From NCBI RefSeq assembly GCF_013307205.1, contig NZ_CP028940.1:1409702-1473701 (forward strand): a stretch of DNA of 64,000 nucleotides, in the 5' to 3' direction. This DNA is from Polynucleobacter arcticus (GTDB lineage: Bacteria; Pseudomonadota; Gammaproteobacteria; Burkholderiales; Burkholderiaceae). Of this stretch, positions 52,931-62,461 are shown one piece after another. A program made the translations under genes and the position numbers. The notes beneath the pieces were generated by a model, which was not told where the DNA came from, did no database searches, and saw nothing but the letters and a program-made list of their open reading frames with translations. Numbering within the stretch: the stretch's first letter is position 1; each line of letters begins with the position of its first letter.

Positions 52931-53440
52931 TTAATCGAGCTGAGTGCCCGCTTTGTTTTCTTGAGCACGCTTAGGTGCATCTTTACGACGTTGCTCTAGG
53001 TCTGCTGCACGAGCAGCTGCAGCTTTTTGCTTTTCTTCAAATTCTTTTTGATTGGCGGCGCGCTCAGCCGCTTTTTCAGCTGAAGCACGCTCAGCGATCT
53101 TGGTAGCATCACGCTGATCTTTAATGCTAGCGCGCAACTTACGCTGCACTTCATGCAACTCTACTTCTTGCACGCGAATGGGATCAATCTCTTTACGGTA
53201 CTTTGCACGAGAGTCTTTTAGACAATCGTTGACCCAATACTTTTGATAACACTCTGAGCTGGCTTTTTCCCAGCGATATTTAGCCCAGTCGCGTTGCAAA
53301 TCAAGATCACGCTCAATCTGATCCAATTGCTCTAACTGAGCCTCCTCGGCAGGAGTGGCGAGAACCAAGCCACCAAAGGTGCTCACCAATAGGAAAGCCC
53401 CCGACACAAGCAAAGATTTAAAGGTGCAAGACTTGTTCAA
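52931..53440 (-). CDS. Predicted periplasmic coiled-coil protein
   Basis: The 169-residue protein begins at a TTG whose last two bases lie within the kup stop region (TTGA overlap), with an AGGTAGAG site upstream. It has a signal peptide (about residues 1-28, ending LVLATP) and a long charged helical region rich in Ala, Glu, Lys and Arg after residue 90. Two cysteines in [14 protein letters not shown] could form a disulfide. I do not recognise a function. It is sandwiched between kup and radA, which suggests shared transcription but no shared role. Confidence 0.75.
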   Translation of the reverse strand: MNKSCTFKSLLVSGAFLLVSTFGGLVLATPAEEAQLEQLDQIERDLDLQRDWAKYRWEKASSECYQKYWVNDCLKDSRAKYRKEIDPIRVQEVELHEVQRKLRASIKDQRDATKIAERASAEKAAERAANQKEFEEKQKAAAARAADLEQRRKDAPKRAQENKAGTQLD

Positions 53441-55377
53441 ATCTCTACCTTTGCACCGAGCTCAACCAAACGGTTAGCCGGAATCTTGAAGAAGTCAGAT
53501 TGACGGCCAGCATTTTGATACATCCAGCAGAATAAGCGCTCGCGCCACAAAGCCATACCGGGAAGTTCTGTGGCAACGATCGTGTCACGCGATAAAAAGA
53601 ATGAGGTATCCATCAAGTTAAATCGAAGTCCGGATGACTTCTCGATCAACTCAATAATAGAGCCCATATCTGGAGTTTCTTTAAAGCCATAGATTGCGCG
53701 CACTACATGAATATTGCCACCAAGGTCTTTCATGGTGATGCGCTCAGCGTCATTTACATAAGGCACATCCCAAATGCTGACCTTCAAAAAAAATACTCTC
53801 TCGTGCAACACATGGTTGTGCTTGAGATTGTGCAAGAAAGAAACTGGCAAATAATCAACGTGTGCCGTAAGGAATACTGCAGTACCCTCGACGCGATGTG
53901 GCGGATGCTTGAGCAGGGATTCAATAAAGCTTCCCAATTGGATGCCCTCTTCCATAGCACGCTGACGCAAAATCTGACGACCTCTATACCAAGTAATTAG
54001 GCAGGTAAAGCACAGTAAGCCTAACGCCAAAGGATACCAACCACCATCTTTAATTTTAATTAAATTTGCGGTCCAGAAAGCGATATCAACAACAAAGAAT
54101 AAGACTGTAATCAGACTGACTAATATGATGTTCATCTTCCACTCTCGGAACATCACTACAGCCAATAAGATAGTCGTAATTAACATCGTTGAAGTAACTG
54201 AGATGCCGTAGGCAGCAGCTAAATTGACCGACTCTCTAAACTCAATAATGGTAACTACCACCATAAATAACAAAGCCCAATTCACCATCGGAATATAAAT
54301 CTGGCCCTGCTCAGAATCGGATGTGTGTTGAATATTCATGCGCGGCATAAAACCGAGCAAGATCGCCTGACTTACCAAGGAATACGCTCCTGAGATGACT
54401 GCCTGCGAGGCAATCACAGTAGCTGCCGTTGCCAAACCTACCGTTGGCCATAAAGCCCAATCAGGCACCATCAAATAGAAAGGATTTTTAATAGCCTCTG
54501 GGTTAGACAGGAGTAAAGCGCCTTGACCCAGATAATTTATTAGTAAGCTAGGCAACACAATCAGCAACCAAGCATAACGAATTGGATTGCGGCCGAAGTG
54601 ACCCATGTCTAAATACAAAGCCTCAACACCAGTGACGACCAAGACCACGGCACCCATCACGATATAGGCAGTAGTTGGGTGCTCAATGATGAAATTCATG
54701 GCATACCAAGGATTGAATGCAGCAACAATCTCTGGTGCATTGCCAATATTAATAATGCCTAAGGCAGCAAGAGTCAAAAACCACGCTAAAGTGATTGGGC
54801 CAAACAGCTTACCAACGGCAGCGGTACCGTACTTTTGGATCAAAAATAAGCCAACCAAAATCACTAATGAAATTGGAATAACAAATTTACTTAGCCCAGG
54901 CGCCGCAATCTCAATACCTTCAACGGCAGATAAAACAGAAATTGCCGGGGTAATGACAGACTCACCCAGCAGCATGCATGCCCCCAACATGCCAATAATC
55001 ATGAGGAAGTAATAGCTCTTTGATTTGTTATCGAAAGAGCGTAGAGCCAGAGCCATTAATGAGAGGACGCCGCCCTCACCCTTGTTGTCCGCTCGCATCA
55101 CGAATAAAACGTACTTTACGGTCACCACCAAAATGAGAGCCCAGATCATCATGGAGATCACGCCAAAGAGTGCCTCAGGTGTGTATGCAATACCGTGCTG
55201 AGGATCGAAGCATTCTTTCAATGCATAGAGTGGGCTGGTACCGATATCCCCAAAGACCACCCCAATTGCTGCAAGCATCATTACGCCGAGGCTTTTTTTA
55301 TGCTCGCCGCCTGAACCATGAACCTCAACGGGGTTCAAAAGTGTGGAGCTGGAAAACTCTGGATTGCTGATGGACAT
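53437..55377 (-). CDS. kup: KUP-family potassium transporter
   Basis: The 646-residue inner-membrane protein imports potassium, probably with protons. The start of the core [17 protein letters not shown] is highly characteristic, followed by about twelve hydrophobic segments up to residue 450 and a soluble C-terminal domain. It stands divergent from the initiator tRNA gene. Confidence 0.95.
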   Translation of the reverse strand: MSISNPEFSSSTLLNPVEVHGSGGEHKKSLGVMMLAAIGVVFGDIGTSPLYALKECFDPQHGIAYTPEALFGVISMMIWALILVVTVKYVLFVMRADNKGEGGVLSLMALALRSFDNKSKSYYFLMIIGMLGACMLLGESVITPAISVLSAVEGIEIAAPGLSKFVIPISLVILVGLFLIQKYGTAAVGKLFGPITLAWFLTLAALGIINIGNAPEIVAAFNPWYAMNFIIEHPTTAYIVMGAVVLVVTGVEALYLDMGHFGRNPIRYAWLLIVLPSLLINYLGQGALLLSNPEAIKNPFYLMVPDWALWPTVGLATAATVIASQAVISGAYSLVSQAILLGFMPRMNIQHTSDSEQGQIYIPMVNWALLFMVVVTIIEFRESVNLAAAYGISVTSTMLITTILLAVVMFREWKMNIILVSLITVLFFVVDIAFWTANLIKIKDGGWYPLALGLLCFTCLITWYRGRQILRQRAMEEGIQLGSFIESLLKHPPHRVEGTAVFLTAHVDYLPVSFLHNLKHNHVLHERVFFLKVSIWDVPYVNDAERITMKDLGGNIHVVRAIYGFKETPDMGSIIELIEKSSGLRFNLMDTSFFLSRDTIVATELPGMALWRERLFCWMYQNAGRQSDFFKIPANRLVELGAKVEI

Positions 55378-55491
55378 CTTAAAACCTTAAAGTGATGTTG
55401 CACGGCAATATGTTACTCCTTATGCAGGCTGACTCTGCAGTCTTATTTCCATGAAAAAACCGCTTTTTCAGATGTTATTTGCAGGAATGGC

Positions 55492-55521
55492 TCGACAGAG
55501 AGGGCAAAAAAATGATAGAAT
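55492..55521 (+). promoter_or_regulatory. Candidate tRNA promoter
   Basis: TCGACA at 55492-55497 and TAGAAT at 55516-55521 are 18 bases apart and lie 12 bases upstream of the tRNA 5' end, a normal distance for a tRNA transcript start. Confidence 0.5.
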
Positions 55522-55533
55522 CTAAGACTCAGA

Positions 55534-55610
<77 letters not shown>

Positions 55611-55618
55611 GTATTCAT

Positions 55619-55654
55619 AAGGCTTTCAGGTCAATCGACTTGAAAGCCTTTTTT
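55619..55654 (+). terminator. Terminator of the tRNA gene
   Basis: AAGGCTTTCA and TGAAAGCCTT form a perfect ten-pair stem with a 12-base loop, followed by four more Ts. It stands eight bases after the tRNA. Confidence 0.8.
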
Positions 55655-55764
55655 GATCTTTAGGGCCATGTAACCGCCATGTAAGAAAATATTGGCGTTA
55701 GATTTGTCCAACATATACTGAATACAGCTTTACCTGCCACATTAAAGGGCTCGATAATGAGAGT

Positions 55765-56337
55765 ATGAGGATTTCAAATTTGAAAATGCAAGAGATTACC
55801 TTCTCCCCCTCCAAAGCGCTTGAGTCGCTTCTATATTTGGCAAGCAAGCTACAAGACCCAGATATTCATACGCTTTTGAAATTGCGCTACTTCGCAGACA
55901 AAGCGCACCTATCACGCTACGGCTTTTTAGCAAGTGGCGATAAATACTTTGCAATGCAATTTGGGCCCGTTGCCTCCAACACCTACAACATCATCAGAGC
56001 TGCTAGGGGCGAGAAGAATGACTGGATTCACCCTGCCTTCATTGAGGCTGTTAATGGCAATCTTGAAATCAGCAAAGACAATCACAAAGTAAAAGCGCTT
56101 AGAAAGCCAAATACTGAACTGCTATCTAAGGCGGACATGGAATGTCTTGATGAAGCAATTTCTGAGTTTGGCTCCATGTCCTTCCCTGAAAGAACGGCCA
56201 TCAGCCATGATGCTGCTTGGATGACTGCATCTGAAGCTGCGGCCAATGATGGTGTTGATGCCGGACATATGTCGGTAACCTCAATTGCCAAAACCCTAAG
56301 CAATAGAGAAGAAATCTTAGAATTACTTCAAAACTAG
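55765..56337 (+). CDS. Panacea (SocA-like, DUF4065) domain protein, probable antitoxin
   Basis: The 190-residue protein shows the Panacea/SocA pattern LLKLRYFADKAHLSRYG followed by FGPVASNTYNIIRAARG. Such proteins act as antitoxins or proteolytic adaptors, paired with varied toxins. Here it stands 20 bases upstream of a small gene of unknown family on the same strand, the usual antitoxin-toxin layout. A second in-frame ATG at 55786 could be the true start. It is the first protein gene after the tRNA. Confidence 0.8.
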   Translation: MRISNLKMQEITFSPSKALESLLYLASKLQDPDIHTLLKLRYFADKAHLSRYGFLASGDKYFAMQFGPVASNTYNIIRAARGEKNDWIHPAFIEAVNGNLEISKDNHKVKALRKPNTELLSKADMECLDEAISEFGSMSFPERTAISHDAAWMTASEAAANDGVDAGHMSVTSIAKTLSNREEILELLQN

Positions 56338-56357
56338 CAGAAAATTTAGTCAGCTAA

Positions 56358-56828
56358 ATGATTCTGGGTGACTCATTCCCCAAAGACTTAGTCTTAGCAT
56401 CAATCCGACGGCACATACAGCCAGGAGCAATCCTAAAATTTAGATTTGTGATGGATGATGACCAAGAACAAGAAAAAAGATTTCTGGTTCTTGCGGTCGA
56501 TGATGAAACTTTGACATGCGTAATTAACTCCAATATTCCGCAACTCGCACTCAAAACCCCTGCATTACTAACCTGTCAGGTCAAGCTTGATAGAAGTCGT
56601 CATGAATTTATGGATTGGGACTCTCATATCGACTGCAGTCGAGTAAGGCGATACCCAACCGTCGAGATAGAGGCGCAACTTATTCAGAATAAAAATTGGA
56701 TTTTAGGGAAACTCCATTCCGAACTGAGGGATGAAGTTCTTACCGCACTAAAATTCTCAATAACTGAATCCCCAGTAATTATTAACAATTGTTGCTCAGC
56801 ATTATCGAGTGCAGATTTAGAGAGGTGA
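56358..56828 (+). CDS. Probable toxin partner of the Panacea antitoxin
   Basis: The 156-residue protein is unrecognised by strong motif. Its layout, a beta-rich first half (AILKFRFVMDD, RFLVLAVDDETLTCVINSN), then DSHIDCSRVRRYPTVEIEA and a helical end (LGKLHSELRDEVLTALKF), loosely resembles the SH3-like PemK/MazF endoribonuclease fold. That resemblance is inference. Its small size and position directly behind the Panacea gene make it the candidate toxin. It converges on the restriction gene at 56866. Confidence 0.6.
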   Translation: MILGDSFPKDLVLASIRRHIQPGAILKFRFVMDDDQEQEKRFLVLAVDDETLTCVINSNIPQLALKTPALLTCQVKLDRSRHEFMDWDSHIDCSRVRRYPTVEIEAQLIQNKNWILGKLHSELRDEVLTALKFSITESPVIINNCCSALSSADLER

Positions 56829-56865
56829 TGATTTCCTTCGTGATAGAACTCCAGATTTTAAAAGC

Positions 56866-59571
56866 TCAAGCCGACTTAATTAAATCGCTTGCCTTAACCG
56901 CTAATTTATAACCAATATCAGTTTGTAAGGCACTGAAAAATTGACTCCCCATCCGAATCTTGAATCTCTCTTCATCACGCAATTTCCCGGGATCTAAGGT
57001 GCCCTTGGTTTCAGAAACAAAGTAGAGTTTACTGTCATGCTCCAAGACTACAGCCCAGTCCGGCGTGTAGTTTCCTATTGGAGTGGGTATCTTAAAGCCC
57101 TTAGGAATTTTAAAGAAGAATTTAACTGCCTCGTTAACCTCGCAATCGCGAGCAAAATTATCCTCAATAGCGCTATCTGTTCGATAGTAATTAAATGCCG
57201 TCTTATCCGCAAAATCTGGCCTGACTTCCAATACCTGATCTTGAAGCACCTCACCTAGTTCATCGGTGAAAAGCTTTTGGGTATAGCTAGCGTCCCATGC
57301 AGGGCCCTTTTCATATTTAACGCCGCCCTCATACAAGATTTCATTTTTAGCGCGCTCAAAAACCGCAACAACATACTCTAAAAAACGTTGTGGATTAATC
57401 ATGAGTTCGTCAATACGCCCACACCCTTTAAACAACCCCGCTATTGAAGAGCGAGAGAGCTTAATGCGACTTTGAATAAAACCAAAAACATCAGGAATTG
57501 CATTTGCTCTACCTTGAGTTTCTCTTAGGGCATTACTAGTGCTCTGAGCCAATAAACCCTCACCACTCATCTGGATTTTGGCAGTATTCGATTGCAGTGT
57601 TAAGCGAGTAACGGTCGGGTAATGATTCTTATCTTTAAGGAAATCAATGGCTTTACTAACCAAAGTCGCCTCCTCATACGAAACTGCATACCGAGTATGA
57701 AAACTAACCCTATCCCATAAGTCAAATAACAAGGGATAATTTTCTCGGGTCAAAGCGGCCTTTGTATACCGTACCTGAACCTTTGCTCGATTAGCGTCAG
57801 CAATCTTCCCGGTGAAAGGGATGCCCGTATCCTCCTCTATCTCCGTTTGAAGGGCGCGAGTAAAGGCCTCATAACTCTCATTTGCAATTACGGTTAATAA
57901 ATTGATGTCCTTATCGACAATCCTCTGCCCGTCACTATTGACCGGCAGACGCAGACCGCGCCCCACTTCTTGGCGCTTCTTAACTTCGCTAACACTCTCG
58001 TTAAGAGTACAAATTTGAAACACATTAGGGTTGTCCCAGCCCTCACGTAGCGCACTATGAGAAAAGATGAATTGAACCGGGTTTTCCAGGTTGAGTAACG
58101 CCTCTTTATTTTTCATAATGAGGCTATAGGTATCCTCATCATCCTTGGTAACGCCTTTGGTATCCTTTAAGACTCCTTTTTTATCTTGCGAAAAGTATCC
58201 ACGGTGAACTTCATCAGCGCCGTATGGAATGAGTCCCTCATATTCAGATTTTTTACTGTATTTGGTAAATGCCTCTTCAAAATACCCCTCAAACTTAGCC
58301 TTACCTTCAGGGCTGCGATAGTTTGCGACTTTATCAATAAAAAATAGTGAAAGAACTTTGATACCTAAGGGATGTAATTTTTTGGCGCGCTCGAAATGCC
58401 AGCGCACAGTACGCTCAATTTGGAATTGCTGCAATTCATCCGTAAATCCGCCCTGAGAATCACCCACCCGAAGGATAAGGCCACCTGAAAATTCAATCAG
58501 CCCCTTATCAGCCTCAATGCTTTCTAAGATAAAGCCATCTCGATAAATCTCACGGCGATTAGATTTAATAAATAGATCATCCCCCAAACTCAAAACTACA
58601 TCCTTTTGATTGACGCTACCAGCCTCGCCATTTACGAAAATAGTAACTTTTGCCTTGAGCCTCGCTTTACCACACTGAATTTCTTTAAGCGCAACAAAAG
58701 CAGCATTGTAGTTTTGCTCTGCCGTAATACCATCAACCTGAATCTGCTTTACTAAACCTGCGTTATAGGCGTCAACCGGGGTTAATCTCGAAATAAGGTT
58801 GTAAGGATTCTTATGGGTAGCGCTATACCTAAGAGTGCAGAGGGGATTAAGATTATCAATCGCCCTCCTACGAATTGGTGTCTCCATGTTTTGCGGCTCA
58901 TCAACTATCACAATAGGATTGGTGGCTTGCAAAAACTCGATTGGCTTAACACCTTGCTCTGTAACAGTATTGATAATGTTGCTATCGCTAGCGAAACTAT
59001 CAATATTAATAATTAAGATTTGAAGTGAATTAGACGCAGAAAAATTACGCAATGCATTACGATTTGCGCTATCCCAAACGGTGTAGTTTGCAGGAACGCC
59101 ATATAAGGCTCTCATCTCCTTGGCGGTAATTTCTAAATTCTTTAAAGTACCCTCACGAATGGCCACCGAAGGAACAACAATGACGAATTTACAAAAACCA
59201 TAGGTTTTATAAAGCTCGTAAATGGTTCTTATGTAGCTATACGTTTTCCCAGTACCCGTCTCCATCTCAACCGAAATATTTAAATCAACCCCCTTGGCAC
59301 TGAGCTCCTCGCTTATGTCAACCCTGGGAACTAAATTAACCGATTCAGCCAGTCCATTGGATTTCTGAATTTCGGAAATATTTTTTAATAGGGCTTCTGG
59401 GCTTAGTACCAAGCGATTTCCAATACCCCGCTCACCAAACTCTACAGAGCCAATATCAGATTGCGAGTTATCAAAAAACCCGCCAGCATTAGGCTGCCCC
59501 TTAAACACATCAGTGACAGCACGAATAGCACTTAATTGATGAGGAGCGAAGTGGTCAAATATGAATTCCAT
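56866..59571 (-). CDS. res: Type III restriction enzyme, Res subunit
   Basis: The 901-residue protein is the helicase-nuclease part of a type III restriction system. Walker A METGTGKT is at residues 103-110, a DEPQ box follows in IVIVDEPQNME, and motif VI is in VGRGLRLP. The C-terminal PD-(D/E)xK nuclease shows YTPDWAVVL and FVSETKG. All parts are present and no frameshift is seen. It stands 11 bases behind mod and works only together with it. Confidence 0.95.
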   Translation of the reverse strand: MEFIFDHFAPHQLSAIRAVTDVFKGQPNAGGFFDNSQSDIGSVEFGERGIGNRLVLSPEALLKNISEIQKSNGLAESVNLVPRVDISEELSAKGVDLNISVEMETGTGKTYSYIRTIYELYKTYGFCKFVIVVPSVAIREGTLKNLEITAKEMRALYGVPANYTVWDSANRNALRNFSASNSLQILIINIDSFASDSNIINTVTEQGVKPIEFLQATNPIVIVDEPQNMETPIRRRAIDNLNPLCTLRYSATHKNPYNLISRLTPVDAYNAGLVKQIQVDGITAEQNYNAAFVALKEIQCGKARLKAKVTIFVNGEAGSVNQKDVVLSLGDDLFIKSNRREIYRDGFILESIEADKGLIEFSGGLILRVGDSQGGFTDELQQFQIERTVRWHFERAKKLHPLGIKVLSLFFIDKVANYRSPEGKAKFEGYFEEAFTKYSKKSEYEGLIPYGADEVHRGYFSQDKKGVLKDTKGVTKDDEDTYSLIMKNKEALLNLENPVQFIFSHSALREGWDNPNVFQICTLNESVSEVKKRQEVGRGLRLPVNSDGQRIVDKDINLLTVIANESYEAFTRALQTEIEEDTGIPFTGKIADANRAKVQVRYTKAALTRENYPLLFDLWDRVSFHTRYAVSYEEATLVSKAIDFLKDKNHYPTVTRLTLQSNTAKIQMSGEGLLAQSTSNALRETQGRANAIPDVFGFIQSRIKLSRSSIAGLFKGCGRIDELMINPQRFLEYVVAVFERAKNEILYEGGVKYEKGPAWDASYTQKLFTDELGEVLQDQVLEVRPDFADKTAFNYYRTDSAIEDNFARDCEVNEAVKFFFKIPKGFKIPTPIGNYTPDWAVVLEHDSKLYFVSETKGTLDPGKLRDEERFKIRMGSQFFSALQTDIGYKLAVKASDLIKSA

Positions 59572-59582
59572 TTTTTGATCAA

Positions 59583-61547
59583 CTATAAAATGTCGAGCGC
59601 TATATTAGCGCCCTGCATTTGAAAATCAAAGTTAGTGAGGGCCTGACTATCTGCAAATGATTTACTGAGACAGATGACTTTAGCGGGGGCCTCCCTTAGG
59701 ATGTATTCAGTAATTTCTTCGGAAATATCATCAAAAAATATTGCAATTGACTTTGCGTTTTCAGGTGTGGCTATATAAATATGATTAGACTTGGCGCGAC
59801 TCTTGATTTCATAGCATTTGACGGGTGTGGTAATTGGGAGCGCCATTTTTAACAACAATTCATAAACCATACATCTCACCTCGCTATCAGGCTTAGTGCT
59901 GTCAATATGATATTCAAGCTGAGCAAGCAAGTCTTCCTCACTATTTATATCTGTGCGCCACTCCTTGAAATTAGATGGCGTTAGCTTGAGAGCATTAAAA
60001 CCGAGAGCCTGTTTAGGACCATCTTCAGCACCCGGAAGGCTTGCCTGCCTAGAGTCCGCTAAACGTTTCCCTTCAACTTTCTCAATTACCTTTTTAATGC
60101 GGGTACGGCCAATGTCAGGAATAGTTCTGTAGCCAGCCCTATAAGCCTCACTAGACTCCTCTAAAATTTCAGGCATTTGAACGCAAATAAATTGACGACT
60201 TCCGCCGTCTTCTTCGTTAAGCTCAATCACAGAATGTGCTGTTGATGAACTTCCCGCAAAAAAATCTAGAATCAAATCGTCCTTGTCAGAAGAAATTCTG
60301 AGCATTTGTTTAATTAACTTGACGGGTTTTGGGGTATCAAAAATCGGGGCATCCAATAATTCTCTAATTTCACGTTTAGCCTCTTGATTATGACCAACTT
60401 CATCGCTCACCCAAAGCGAATCAACTTTTTTGCCTTGCTGAACATCAGATAAAAAGCGTTTTAAACGCGGGAAGGCATCGCCGCTCCTGCCAAACCAAAC
60501 TCTGCTTTCATTAATAAGTTGGCTCATATTTGCTTGGGAGTAAGCCCAATGTTTTCCGCTGGGAACATTGAAGGCCGCTCCTGTCGCTGGATTTATTACC
60601 TCATAATATCCTTCGCGCCTTTCTTCATTAGCCACCAAATCGCTTGAAGCCCACGGACCTCTCGGGTCGTTATCTAAATTTTGATAACGCTCATTCATGG
60701 CCGCAGTACGCGGAAGCAATTTAACTTCCAAACAAGTAATGGATTTTGAATACATAAATATGTATTCGTGATTCGTTGATACATACTTTGCATCATTTTT
60801 TGTGCTGTGAATTTTTTGCCAGCAAAACTGACTTACAAAATTCTCTTCTCCAAAAATTTCATCCATCAGCAATTTCAAATCTGCCGCTTCGTTATCATCA
60901 ATACTTACAAAGATAACTCCATCTTCACGCAATAAGTTTCGAGCAAGAAAAAGCCGTGGATACATCATTGAAAGCCAGGCGCTATGAAACTGACCATTTT
61001 CCTTTGAATTTTTTTTCCAAAGATTTTGCTTGTTTAAAAATCCAGCTTCATCCGTCTCACCTGTACGGGCTTGATACTCTTTCAAGGTTTCGCTGTAATC
61101 ATCAGGGTAGACGAAGCTATCATTTCCAGTGTTGTAAGGAGGATCTATGTAGATCATCTTGACTTTGCCAAAGTAAGCCTTTTGCAATGTGCGAAGCACT
61201 TCCAGATTTTCACCTTCTATGTAGAGATTTTGCGTGGCATCCCAATTGACGCTATTTTCAGTATCAGGGCGCAATGTAGCCGTTGTTCTTTTTTGAACCT
61301 CTCTTCGCGCATCACCCTTTCCAGCCCAAGATAACTCATAACACTCGTTGGTTTGAGTCAGCTCATCTCCTAGGGCGGCCTTTAATCGTTCAAAATTGAC
61401 TTTCCCATCACTAAAAACATCGGGAAATATCGCCTTCAATTGATTAATGCGGTCTTGAACTACATCCAGGCTTTCAGCAAAGTCAGCCTGGTGGTCCATG
61501 ACCTCGTCTTTATCGACTAATTGCTTTAATTGACTAGATAGACCCAT
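59583..61547 (-). CDS. mod: Type III DNA methyltransferase, Mod subunit
   Basis: The 654-residue protein recognises the target and methylates adenine in one strand. It is a beta-class enzyme: the catalytic DPPYN is at residues 135-139 and the SAM-binding ILDFFAGSSSTAHS comes later, with the target-recognition region between (about 250-390). No long simple-sequence tract that would suggest phase variation was noticed inside it. It is first in the mod-res operon and divergent from a small XRE regulator. Confidence 0.95.
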   Translation of the reverse strand: MGLSSQLKQLVDKDEVMDHQADFAESLDVVQDRINQLKAIFPDVFSDGKVNFERLKAALGDELTQTNECYELSWAGKGDARREVQKRTTATLRPDTENSVNWDATQNLYIEGENLEVLRTLQKAYFGKVKMIYIDPPYNTGNDSFVYPDDYSETLKEYQARTGETDEAGFLNKQNLWKKNSKENGQFHSAWLSMMYPRLFLARNLLREDGVIFVSIDDNEAADLKLLMDEIFGEENFVSQFCWQKIHSTKNDAKYVSTNHEYIFMYSKSITCLEVKLLPRTAAMNERYQNLDNDPRGPWASSDLVANEERREGYYEVINPATGAAFNVPSGKHWAYSQANMSQLINESRVWFGRSGDAFPRLKRFLSDVQQGKKVDSLWVSDEVGHNQEAKREIRELLDAPIFDTPKPVKLIKQMLRISSDKDDLILDFFAGSSSTAHSVIELNEEDGGSRQFICVQMPEILEESSEAYRAGYRTIPDIGRTRIKKVIEKVEGKRLADSRQASLPGAEDGPKQALGFNALKLTPSNFKEWRTDINSEEDLLAQLEYHIDSTKPDSEVRCMVYELLLKMALPITTPVKCYEIKSRAKSNHIYIATPENAKSIAIFFDDISEEITEYILREAPAKVICLSKSFADSQALTNFDFQMQGANIALDIL

Positions 61548-61638
61548 TGAGCTTCCTTTTTGATGATTGCAGGGTTATCGCTGCGCTATATGCGTCAGAT
61601 TTATTAACCCTCTAGTTCCTACAAAAACACAAAATATA

Positions 61639-61662
61639 TGAATTAGTGTTTATGTGAATTAG
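61639..61662. promoter_or_regulatory. Direct repeat between mod and the XRE regulator
   Basis: TGAATTAG occurs at 61639-61646 and 61655-61662, with the starts 16 bases apart. The first copy is also flanked by AACAC (61626-61630) and GTGTT (61646-61650) in inverted orientation. This is a plausible operator for the small XRE protein, in the manner of controller proteins of restriction systems. Confidence 0.35.
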
Positions 61663-61685
61663 AGTATATCCGTGAATATTTGGGC

Positions 61686-61931
61686 ATGACCCAAGCGCTC
61701 GTTCACCACCTAGGAAGTACTATTCGCGATTTGCGAAAAGAGGCTGGCATGAGTCAAATTGTGTTTGGTGAAAAATGTGGGTTTTATCAAACCTACTTAA
61801 GCCGCATAGAGAATGGGGGCGCCAATCCAACCATAAACGCCATAGAAGTGATCGCAAAGGCCCTTGGCCTATCCTTCTTTGAGCTTCTGGATCTTGTCAA
61901 ACTTAGAATTGAACAAGCATCTCTGCGTTGA
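61686..61931 (+). CDS. Small XRE-family regulator, possible controller protein
   Basis: The 81-residue protein is essentially one helix-turn-helix domain: LGSTIRDLRKEAGMSQ, followed by FYQTYLSRIENGGANPTI. Its size and its position divergent from mod match controller (C) proteins that time expression of restriction genes. The role is inferred. A TTG at 61680 would add two residues. Confidence 0.8.
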   Translation: MTQALVHHLGSTIRDLRKEAGMSQIVFGEKCGFYQTYLSRIENGGANPTINAIEVIAKALGLSFFELLDLVKLRIEQASLR

Positions 61932-62016
61932 TATTTTCATGGGCTCTTAGCGAAAATCTGGCGTAAAACCCATCAATTGGGCTTTTTCATGCCCTAGGAG
62001 CCCATTCTATATATTT

Positions 62017-62053
62017 ACAGTTATATTTACATTATTAGTGTTAATATAACTGT
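62017..62053. promoter_or_regulatory. 37-base dyad ending at the MerR start codon
   Basis: ACAGTTATATTTACA at 62017-62031 and TGTTAATATAACTGT at 62039-62053 are inverted repeats matching at 14 of 15 positions, with a seven-base spacer. The first base of the MerR ATG follows directly. A -10-like TAATAT at 62042-62047 would place a transcript start at the ATG itself. It is the likely operator for autoregulation of the MerR-VIT operon. Confidence 0.65.
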
Positions 62054-62461
62054 ATGGAAACTCAAAAACTCACCTTTGATGAACTTTGCGCCTTATCGGG
62101 CTTAAGTTCACGCACTCTGCGCTACTACACCCAAATTGGCTTAATTGATAAGCCTATAGGGCAAACAAGGGCAGCTCACTACACCAGTCTTCACCTTGAA
62201 AAAGCTCTGCGCATCAAGCAATTATCTGATTCAGGTATATCGCTAGAGCGGATACGTGGGGTTTTATCCGGCGAGACTTTGTCCCTACCCGTTCGCATCA
62301 AAAGACCGGGTCACATTGAAGTAAAAACCCATCTTTGGATTGCAGATGGTGTTGAGCTCCAGGTCTTCCCAGAATCGGCAAATTTAAGCCCCGAGCAATT
62401 GCGTGAGTTTTTACAAAATGTGGTGCAGGCCTACGAAAAGATAGCAAAGGATAGCAAGTGA
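62054..62461 (+). CDS. MerR-family transcriptional regulator
   Basis: The 135-residue protein has an N-terminal MerR winged helix (LTFDELCALSGLSSRTLRYY, then QIGLIDKPIG) and a shorter C-terminal part. No cysteine set for metal binding is seen, so it is not a MerR-type mercury or copper sensor; the ligand is unknown. Its stop codon overlaps the ATG of the next gene by one base (TGATG), so the two are coupled and the VIT/VWA protein is its likely target. Confidence 0.85.
   Translation: METQKLTFDELCALSGLSSRTLRYYTQIGLIDKPIGQTRAAHYTSLHLEKALRIKQLSDSGISLERIRGVLSGETLSLPVRIKRPGHIEVKTHLWIADGVELQVFPESANLSPEQLREFLQNVVQAYEKIAKDSK

Noticed and set aside
55655..55764. Possible attachment site in the gap after the tRNA terminator (two CATGTAA copies; CGCCA/TGGCG dyad).
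   Set aside because: No copy of the tRNA 3' end and no integrase gene were found, so calling an att site is not supported.
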